A DNA stretch of 7,337 nt from Clostridia bacterium (lineage in GTDB: Bacteria; Bacillota; Clostridia; Christensenellales; Borkfalkiaceae), in NCBI GenBank assembly GCA_017452305.1, contig JAFTMQ010000120.1, positions 1 to 7,337 of the forward strand, given 5' to 3'. A program made the position numbers and the translations under genes. The notes under the pieces are model-generated. The model was not told where the DNA came from, did no database searches, and saw only the letters and a program-made list of their open reading frames with translations. Below are positions 1-5,990 of the stretch, piece after piece (position 1 is the first letter of the stretch; the number at the start of each line of letters is the position of its first letter).

Positions 1-1
1 A

Positions 2-1612
2 TTAACGTAATTGATTGGCGGTTACAATCAACCCCCAATCGGGAGCACAAGGCGTAGCCTTATCATAGTCCAAGCCCTTGCCCCAGAAATCAAGCAAGAC
101 TTCTTCCAGCTCGGGCAAAGAGGTTTCTTCGCCACGCAAATACGCCTCTAATCTTTCCCTGCAATGCTTCAAACGTTGCAACAAACCGCCAAAGCGTGCG
201 TCCTGCACCTCAAAGCCGTGGGGCTTATTTTCTTTATGCCATAACGCACAGAAAACCTCGTACAGCGCTTGCACGGCTTTTTCCGTCTTCTTAAAATCGC
301 CCACGATAGCGCGCAAACGCTGTTCATCGCGTACCTGGTATGCCTCTCTAACGCGCACCCCCAAGTCGTACTTATACGAAAGCGCCTTGCAAAGCTTTGC
401 AAAAACCTCGTAAATATAGCCAAAATTCTCGCTTTGCTTAGCGTAGCGGGCAAATCTTCTTGCCAATTTTCTATATTGCTTATCCACACCTTCTTTGGCT
501 TGCGTATCCAAGCAACCGAAGAAAGGATCGTTATACAGCATATATTTGCTGGGATTTCTAAAGCCCTCTTTATTTCCGCCGACGTAGTTGGGATCGTCCA
601 TACCCATCATTCTTTCAAAAGGCTCGCCCGTCAATTTCTCAAATTCCGCCGCAATTTGCTTTCTGTCCGTCACGCCGTCGTAATAGCGCTTCAAATAATA
701 CAAGGACGGTAAAACACAGAAGAAGGAGCATTCCTTGCCGTTGTCCCCCCAAAGGGTGAAGAAAATGTTATCCACACCGCGCGCCCTGCATACGTCCATA
801 GCAGGCTTCATCACTTGCAAGCTAAAACGGTTGGCGGGCGCAAAGCCTACCCACGTCCACGTACCGCCCGCAAACCAAATATTCTTGCCGAATTTTTCGT
901 GCGCGGTAACCATTCCGTCGTAAACCGCTTTATGCGTTTGATAATAATCCCAATAAACGAGGCTGACGTCAGGCACGTCCGTAATCGCTTCTTGGGGCAA
1001 TTTGGGGTTTTTAAGGCTATATTCCCCGTTATTACTCATACGGAAGAACATATCCGACCACATCATCGGCTCAAAACCGTATTTTTTCGCAATTTCCACA
1101 ACCTTTGCCAAGTGCTTTTTGAGAAGTTCGTAACGATTGCAAACGCCGTGTTTATCCAAATACTTACCAAGCCCGACCATGTGTGCCTCGTCCATGCCGA
1201 TATGCACCTTGCGCGAAGTGAAATTTTCCGCAAGCGTCGCAAATATATTCTCAATGAGCTGATAGGTACGCGGTTCGTCTATGAGCAAAATATCTGCATA
1301 ATCGTTGATTTTTCGATATTCAAAATATCTAAAAATCGCGCCCATGTGCGCCAACGTTTGAACGCAAGGGATAAGCTCTACCCCTTTCGATTGACAATAC
1401 GCGTCGATTTCTTGAATTTCTTCCTTTTTATAACCGCCGCGAAGATAGCCGAAGTAGGGCTCGTTTTTCACCTCGTAGGTATCTTCCGTGTAAAGCTGCA
1501 ACATATTATAGCCGAATGCGGAAAGATAGTCCACAAATTTTTTAATCACCGACGGCTTCATCACCGCATTTCTCGAACAATCGAGCATTACGCCAAAATA
1601 TTTCTTGCTCAT
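2..1612 (-). CDS. GH20 beta-N-acetylhexosaminidase, cytoplasmic small form
   Basis: Predicted to remove terminal beta-linked GlcNAc or GalNAc from the non-reducing end of oligosaccharides by the substrate-assisted GH20 mechanism. The 536-residue protein begins directly with the TIM barrel (MLQLYTEDTYE at about 37-47) and has no signal peptide or N-terminal GH20b domain, as in small GcnA/Hex1-type enzymes. The catalytic Asp-Glu pair is D141-E142 in HIGMDEAHMVGLG, where the second Gly of the usual GGDE is Met. MMWSDMFFR (183-191), VYWDYY (219-224) and TLWGDNG (286-292) match later barrel strands lining the -1 subsite. Residues from about 370 are a helical tail rich in Lys, Arg and Glu. The ATG at 1612 has AGGA eight bases upstream. 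The stop codon TAA lies at bases 2-4, so the gene is complete. It is last of four tightly spaced genes, 15 bases after the GH125 gene. GH20 membership is firm; the exact sugar is inferred. Confidence 0.9.
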   Translation of the reverse strand: MSKKYFGVMLDCSRNAVMKPSVIKKFVDYLSAFGYNMLQLYTEDTYEVKNEPYFGYLRGGYKKEEIQEIDAYCQSKGVELIPCVQTLAHMGAIFRYFEYRKINDYADILLIDEPRTYQLIENIFATLAENFTSRKVHIGMDEAHMVGLGKYLDKHGVCNRYELLKKHLAKVVEIAKKYGFEPMMWSDMFFRMSNNGEYSLKNPKLPQEAITDVPDVSLVYWDYYQTHKAVYDGMVTAHEKFGKNIWFAGGTWTWVGFAPANRFSLQVMKPAMDVCRARGVDNIFFTLWGDNGKECSFFCVLPSLYYLKRYYDGVTDRKQIAAEFEKLTGEPFERMMGMDDPNYVGGNKEGFRNPSKYMLYNDPFFGCLDTQAKEGVDKQYRKLARRFARYAKQSENFGYIYEVFAKLCKALSYKYDLGVRVREAYQVRDEQRLRAIVGDFKKTEKAVQALYEVFCALWHKENKPHGFEVQDARFGGLLQRLKHCRERLEAYLRGEETSLPELEEVLLDFWGKGLDYDKATPCAPDWGLIVTANQLR

Positions 1613-1627
1613 ATTTATCGTCCTGTT

Positions 1628-2956
1628 TTAAAATTTTATTTTTTTACTTTTTTCTAAAATCAAATAAGCGAACAAGGAATTTGCCCAAGCAAACCAAGAG
1701 CGGGAATAAATGGTATCGTCGTCCTTATCCACCGCCTCGTGAATATAGCCCGTACCACCCGTGCTGTTTATCACCATTTGCACGCATTCCCGTATCTCCG
1801 TCTCGTCCTCGCTCGTCAAAGCGCGGATAATGAGCGACAACGGCCACACGCGGTTTTTAGGAGTGTGCGGACTGCCTATCCCCTTCAACACCTTACCCTC
1901 GAAATAATACGGATTTTCAAAGCTTAACATAGACGCACGCGTATTTTGATACACGCCCTCGTCGATATGCGGGTACTCGTAATAGGGCATCGCGAGCAAG
2001 TTGGGGATATTCGCGTCGTCCATAAGGTTGTAATTGCCGAGCCCGTCCGTTTCCAACGCGTATATCTTTACCCCGTTTTTTTCAACGATGGCAAACCTAT
2101 CGAGCGCCGTTTGGATTTCCGCCGCCAAATCCTCGCACACCTTCGCGCGAGCACTATCTTGCAGCACCTCTTTAAACAACGGTGCGAGTTTGGTAAGCAC
2201 CGCCACAATAAACATATTGCCGGGCAGATAATAGCCGTATTGACACTTATCGTCGCTTGGACGGTAACCCGACCAAACCAACCCGCAAGGTAAAACGGGC
2301 TCGCCTTTACCGCACCAATATTTTTTATCGCGGTTGTAAATCTCGTGATAATACGAGGATTTTTCCGCGTGGGCCTGCTCGGTGCGGAATACGTCGATAA
2401 TCCTATCGAACGCTTGCATAAAGAGGCCGTCAAAGCAAGACGCATCTTGCGTTTTTTCGTAATATCTCGTCAACAGCCAAAGCGGATAGCAAAGAGAATC
2501 CAATTCAAACTTTCTTTCCCAAACCCACGGGGATTGCTTATCCAAATCGTAGGCGTGGCCATTCCCGTTTGCCTCGCGATTGAACGCGTTTGCGTAAGGA
2601 TCGATTAAGATATACGTAAACTGCTTTTTGAGTAAACCTTTGATGAGCTTTTTCACCGACGCACATTCTTTTGCGAAGTGCAAATATTGCATAACTTGCG
2701 CCGACGAATCCCTAAGCCACATCGCAGGAATATCCCCCGTAATAATAAAGGCGGAGCCGTCTTCCTCAAAAAAAGTCGTCGTATATAAAGTGTTAAAAAA
2801 GCACCTTTCAAACGCGTTTTTAAGCGTTTCGTCTTGTAACGTAGCTTTAAAGGCTTCGACGTGAGCGCGCAAATCGGAAAAAGCGTCCTCGTTCATTCTG
2901 TTGTTAATATCGCTTAAACGTAAGCGTTCGCCGATAATTTCTTCTATCGCTTCCAT
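1628..2956 (-). CDS. GH125 exo-alpha-1,6-mannosidase
   Basis: Predicted inverting exo-acting alpha-mannosidase that removes alpha-1,6-linked mannose, as characterised GH125 enzymes of Clostridium perfringens and Streptococcus pneumoniae do on N-glycan cores. The 442 residues span the whole (alpha/alpha)6 barrel without extra domains or a signal peptide. Family hallmarks are ITGDIPAMWLRDSSAQV (72-88), IDPYANAFN (118-126), WERKFELDSLCYP (146-158), the acid segment SGYRPSDD (229-236, probable general acid D235), LMDDANIPNL (311-320) and TGYIHEAVD (402-410, probable base E407). The C-terminal SWFAWANSLFAYLI is also typical. The ATG at 2956 lies 7 bases after the stop of the rhamnosidase-like gene. 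That stop (TGA) is embedded in the weak SD-like TGAGAA, suggesting translational coupling. The pairing with GH20 downstream fits N-glycan degradation. Family is certain from several motifs; substrate follows from the family. Confidence 0.93.
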   Translation of the reverse strand: MEAIEEIIGERLRLSDINNRMNEDAFSDLRAHVEAFKATLQDETLKNAFERCFFNTLYTTTFFEEDGSAFIITGDIPAMWLRDSSAQVMQYLHFAKECASVKKLIKGLLKKQFTYILIDPYANAFNREANGNGHAYDLDKQSPWVWERKFELDSLCYPLWLLTRYYEKTQDASCFDGLFMQAFDRIIDVFRTEQAHAEKSSYYHEIYNRDKKYWCGKGEPVLPCGLVWSGYRPSDDKCQYGYYLPGNMFIVAVLTKLAPLFKEVLQDSARAKVCEDLAAEIQTALDRFAIVEKNGVKIYALETDGLGNYNLMDDANIPNLLAMPYYEYPHIDEGVYQNTRASMLSFENPYYFEGKVLKGIGSPHTPKNRVWPLSLIIRALTSEDETEIRECVQMVINSTGGTGYIHEAVDKDDDTIYSRSWFAWANSLFAYLILEKSKKIKF

Positions 2957-2963
2957 ATTTTTC

Positions 2964-4397
2964 TCAATCGTGGCAGTGCTCTTTGATGAACTTCGCTACG
3001 CCTGCCGACCAACCATGGCAGAGGCTATGTCTAAACCCAACGTAGCAATGCGCGCCGTGATCGCCGTGGATGTCCTCTTTCGTATCGTCAAGCTCGTCAA
3101 TTTTGCCCGAGCCTTCCAACCAATCCATGTTGAAATCTTCCCAAAACGTCGTTGCGCCTCTATCGAGCATCGCGCCGTAGTATTCCTTCATTAGCTCGAT
3201 AGCGAGCTTTTCGTCGCGCGAAGCGATTGCCGTCAATATATAATAGCTCATAAACGTCGAGAAGCCCTTTGTGCCGCCGACAATGAGTTTCTCGTATTCC
3301 GCGTCGCTCAACTCGCCCGTGGCAAAATACTTCAAGGCGACAACCTGCTTTTTCTCGTGCGGGCAAATGGGCTGCACGTTAAGCTTTTGCTTGATTTTTT
3401 CCGCTTTTTCCGTGGATAAACCAAATTCCTTTAACAAATAAATCGCCGCGTTTATACCCATAAGGCAAATGGCGCGCACGCCGAAAAGTTCGTCGGGGGA
3501 ATCCTTGGTCGGCCAATCGACAAGATAACGAATTTCCTTGTTTAACTCGCCTTGTTCATCCACCATACTATCGAAACGGTCAACAAGCCCCACCAAATAG
3601 TCGAGCTGTTTCTTTACATACGCCTTGCACTTAAATTCCTTGTAATGGTCGGCAAGGACGATAATCCACCACATCGAATAGGTGTAAATGCCGTTCATAA
3701 ACTTGGGTAACGGCGCGTTTTTTTTGCAAAGATCCAAAGAGTTTTCCACGACGGGAAGCCGACCGTAAATAGCGCTTAACGCCATAACCTCGGGGGCTAA
3801 ATCGCCCATCCAAACAAGTCTGTCGCGCTTAATACCGTCCCAAATATACCCCTCGGACGCGCACAAATCCACCGTGCGCTTTGCCGCCTCGAAAATATCC
3901 GCAATCCGCTTATCCTTGCCTTGGTAGGTATAGATAGGCTTTTTATAAAATATACGATTTACGCAGAAAATATTTTTGAAATAGATATATTTTTCTTCTA
4001 ATAAATCGATACGGACAAAGCGGAAGCCCGTCTGTCCGATGGTCACGTCGCCATATGCGCAAATAAACGCTTCAAAATCGCGCGGGCTGTGCGCGTTTTG
4101 CGAATTTTTTTCGCCAAGCGCAGAGCTAACTTCCCCAAGGCTTTCGCCAAAGCGAATACGCACCTTACAATTCCCTTGATAAATCCAGTTGGTAATCAAG
4201 CGGACGCCGCCGTGCATTTCCTTGCCGAAATCCAAGATGACGTATGCGCCTATACCCTCGATTTTAAAGTAATTTTTCCATTCCTCTACGTTGTAGTTGA
4301 TAATCGCGTACAAGCCCTTATCAATAAAAAGGGTATCTTGGTAGTCGATTTTCTCGCCTGCAACCACTCGCGTAGGTAAAACGTGCTCAATTTTCAT
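2964..4397 (-). CDS. GH78-like alpha-L-rhamnosidase family protein, short form
   Basis: Probably hydrolyses a terminal alpha-L-rhamnoside or related deoxysugar, in the cytoplasm. The 477-residue protein has a beta-rich N-terminal part (about 1-155) followed by an (alpha/alpha)6 barrel, and no signal peptide. It is much shorter than classical GH78 enzymes (about 700-1000 residues). Barrel hallmarks are DGIKRDRLVWMGD (187-199), LVDWPTK (292-298), TTFWEDF (416-422) with E420 as likely general base, and CHGWSAG (460-466). Aligned by spacing to the classical D-x4-E-x6-D triad, the first and last Asp are D187 and D199, but the middle residue, normally the general-acid Glu, is D192. This may mark a subfamily, an altered mechanism or a different substrate. 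The ATG at 4397 has GAGG eight bases upstream; the gene follows the unassigned hydrolase by 27 bases. Family fold is well supported; rhamnose specificity is less certain. Confidence 0.8.
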   Translation of the reverse strand: MKIEHVLPTRVVAGEKIDYQDTLFIDKGLYAIINYNVEEWKNYFKIEGIGAYVILDFGKEMHGGVRLITNWIYQGNCKVRIRFGESLGEVSSALGEKNSQNAHSPRDFEAFICAYGDVTIGQTGFRFVRIDLLEEKYIYFKNIFCVNRIFYKKPIYTYQGKDKRIADIFEAAKRTVDLCASEGYIWDGIKRDRLVWMGDLAPEVMALSAIYGRLPVVENSLDLCKKNAPLPKFMNGIYTYSMWWIIVLADHYKEFKCKAYVKKQLDYLVGLVDRFDSMVDEQGELNKEIRYLVDWPTKDSPDELFGVRAICLMGINAAIYLLKEFGLSTEKAEKIKQKLNVQPICPHEKKQVVALKYFATGELSDAEYEKLIVGGTKGFSTFMSYYILTAIASRDEKLAIELMKEYYGAMLDRGATTFWEDFNMDWLEGSGKIDELDDTKEDIHGDHGAHCYVGFRHSLCHGWSAGVAKFIKEHCHD

Positions 4398-4424
4398 ATT
4401 TGTTTCCTCACTTTGTCGAAGAAT

Positions 4425-5837
4425 TTACTTCATAATTTCCACAAAAATTGCGTCACCGACCTTTAAAGCAAAGGTATATTCGCCCTCGGCGTTGGGCGTT
4501 GCTTGTATTTGCTCGCCGCGGAAATAGAATTTCTTTTCCCCCTCGGGCAAACGCGCGGAAAGGCGCATAGGCGGAATACCGTCGAACAGCTCGTCACGGA
4601 CGTTGCCGAGATTTTCGAGCATGTACAGCTCGTTTTCGCCATTCGTTTGACGGGTGATGAGGGCAACCCCTTTATCCACGCTTACGGGAATGGGGCTCGG
4701 CTCGTCCTCGTAAAGGAATTTCGTCCAATCGAAGTCCTTGCACGTCTTACCGCTTTCCGTAACGATATGCGAGCTTTCATAACGATAATTGCGCAATACG
4801 ACGGAAAGATTTTTCATTTCCGAGATGATGCGCTTGGTATATTCATATAATTTCGTGCGCGAACCGTCCAAATTGATGAACGCCGCGCCGTCCATTTCGC
4901 CAAACGGGCCGTCCTTGTACTTAAAATCGGGCTTTGCCATATAGGTGTAGAAAGAATACTCGCGCACGCCAAAACCCATCGCCAAGTTGGTTTGCCAATA
5001 CATATCGCTTTCCGTCATTCTGCGGTTTTGATAGTTGCCATTCCAAATGTGCGCAAAGGATTGCAGGACGGCGCGGAAGTCGATATTCCGTTCCTTGCAC
5101 ATTCTCGCAACGAGTTGGTAGTTGGGCAAGGTGTTACCGCTGATGATATACTCGCGGCGGAAGGGATATTCGTCGAAGTGGATATTGTCCGCTTGCGTAA
5201 TTTCTTGGAAATCGCCGACGTACCTTTTGTAAATATCGCTGACCGCAAGCGTTTCCGTCGCAATTTTGTCCGTCGCAACGTCCTCGCTGTACCCCTTTTG
5301 CGGAACAAGCAATTTTTCGGGCGCGGTCATGGGCAATAAATTGCTTTGCACGTACGCGTCAGGCAGGATACGCTTGAGCGAGCGCATGATTTGCCCATAG
5401 GCAGGGAATTGATCGTACAAGGGTTCGTCAAAGAGCTGTATGCCGTAAAAGCCCTCTTGCGTAGCGTAGGGTGCGACGCACTCCGCAACCGCCTTGTCAA
5501 GCTCTGCTTCCGTCGCAAACATTTTGCCCTCGCCGACGAGGTCGCGCTCGTCGCGAATCCAATGGTCGAAGCGTCCGTCCGTAACGAGGATACGCGTACA
5601 GCCGCCCTTTAACGCCTCTTTAAAGACGAGTTGGCAGTTGCTACCTTCCCATTCCTCGCCCTTATAGCTGTTTTCGCCGCGGGCTTGCACCATATTGAAA
5701 CCGCATTCCACGTACTCGGCATAACGTTCCGCCGTGCGGAAATCCTCGCCGTAAAAATATTTATAGCCGTTGATTGTAAAATATCCCGAAGTCGGACAAT
5801 TATAACAGTAAAATAAATATTCGTTGTTATTCTTCAT
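4425..5837 (-). CDS. Unassigned TIM-barrel glycoside hydrolase (clan GH-A-like)
   Basis: I do not recognise a named family. The 470-residue protein reads as a (beta/alpha)8 glycosidase: strand-helix segments run to about residue 340, followed by a small beta-rich C-terminal domain (about 385-470). Candidate catalytic carboxylates are E138 in GIQLFDEPLYD (strand-4 region, general acid/base) and E293 in GFGVREYSFYTY (strand-7 or -8 region, nucleophile); NIHFDEYPF (218-226) is another acidic active-site candidate. Aromatic residues are frequent, as in sugar-binding clefts. There is no signal peptide. I chose the ATG at 5837 because AAAAGGG lies eight bases upstream. An in-frame TTG at 5867 would add ten residues (MTIGRKRDKI) but lies upstream of that site and has no SD of its own. 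It opens the four-gene operon. Alternatives are a GH42-like beta-galactosidase or an unclassified GH-A family; hydrolase activity is inferred from fold-like motifs and context. Confidence 0.7.
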   Translation of the reverse strand: MKNNNEYLFYCYNCPTSGYFTINGYKYFYGEDFRTAERYAEYVECGFNMVQARGENSYKGEEWEGSNCQLVFKEALKGGCTRILVTDGRFDHWIRDERDLVGEGKMFATEAELDKAVAECVAPYATQEGFYGIQLFDEPLYDQFPAYGQIMRSLKRILPDAYVQSNLLPMTAPEKLLVPQKGYSEDVATDKIATETLAVSDIYKRYVGDFQEITQADNIHFDEYPFRREYIISGNTLPNYQLVARMCKERNIDFRAVLQSFAHIWNGNYQNRRMTESDMYWQTNLAMGFGVREYSFYTYMAKPDFKYKDGPFGEMDGAAFINLDGSRTKLYEYTKRIISEMKNLSVVLRNYRYESSHIVTESGKTCKDFDWTKFLYEDEPSPIPVSVDKGVALITRQTNGENELYMLENLGNVRDELFDGIPPMRLSARLPEGEKKFYFRGEQIQATPNAEGEYTFALKVGDAIFVEIMK

Positions 5838-5845
5838 TATTTTAT

Positions 5846-5852
5846 CCCTTTT
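5846..5852 (-). promoter_or_regulatory. Ribosome binding site deciding the start at 5837
   Basis: The minus strand reads AAAAGGG at 5852-5846, eight bases before the ATG at 5837, with a second purine block (AGGAAGG) just upstream. Because this SD lies downstream of the in-frame TTG at 5867, it argues that translation starts at the ATG and that the ten extra N-terminal residues are not made. Confidence 0.7.
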
Positions 5853-5886
5853 CCTTCCTATTGTCAAGTAGCAAAAACAAAAAACT

Positions 5887-5903
5887 ATCTTATATAATAA
5901 GAT
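5887..5903. repeat. Perfect 17-base inverted repeat over the -10 region
   Basis: ATCTTATATAATAAGAT has 7-base arms (ATCTTAT and ATAAGAT) around three central bases. It covers the candidate -10 box (5894-5899) and the predicted transcription start. Fully AT-rich arms raise the chance of coincidental symmetry, but its placement 13 bases from a second perfect palindrome makes an operator pair plausible. Confidence 0.35.
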
Positions 5904-5922
5904 TTGCCCTATTTTTCGTTAA
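5894..5922 (-). promoter_or_regulatory. Candidate SigA-type promoter for the four-gene operon
   Basis: On the minus strand, TTAACG (5922-5917, four of six matches to TTGACA) is followed after exactly 17 bases by TATTAT (5899-5894, five of six matches to TATAAT). Transcription would begin near 5887, leaving about 50 untranslated bases before the ATG at 5837. Position and AT-richness support it, but it is found by eye only. Confidence 0.45.
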
Positions 5923-5931
5923 AATTTAACG
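5917..5931. repeat. Perfect 15-base inverted repeat, possible operator
   Basis: CGTTAAAATTTAACG is two 7-base arms, CGTTAAA and TTTAACG (minus-strand reading), around one central base. It contains the whole candidate -35 box (5917-5922) and touches the stem of the preceding hairpin. Its symmetry and position suit a repressor binding site. No cognate regulator is present in the window, so the protein cannot be named. Confidence 0.4.
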
Positions 5932-5963
5932 GGGAAAAAACCGACAAGCGGCATTCCCCCGTT
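5928..5963 (-). terminator. Stem-loop with T-tract after the GH4 gene, probable terminator
   Basis: Read on the minus strand, AACGGGG (5963-5957) pairs perfectly with CCCCGTT (5934-5928). Inside it a small hairpin, CCG-CTTGT-CGG (5951-5941), is followed directly by six T (5940-5935). The small hairpin plus T-run resembles a weak intrinsic terminator. The longer 7-bp stem would engulf the T-run, so the two folds compete. It starts 28 bases after the GH4 stop codon and precedes the candidate promoter of the next operon, as expected for a transcription-unit boundary. The inner stem is short, so termination may be partial. Confidence 0.45.
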
Positions 5964-5990
5964 ATCCATGTTTGTATGTTTTCGCCGCTA

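Noticed and set aside
815..1657. A 280-codon open frame on the plus strand opposite the GH20 gene
   Set aside because: It is again in the exact antisense codon register of a clearly recognised enzyme, with no recognisable motif; a codon-usage shadow.
5838..5867. Longer N-terminus of the unassigned hydrolase from the TTG at 5867
   Set aside because: The TTG has no SD of its own, and the added residues are encoded by the ribosome binding site of the ATG at 5837.
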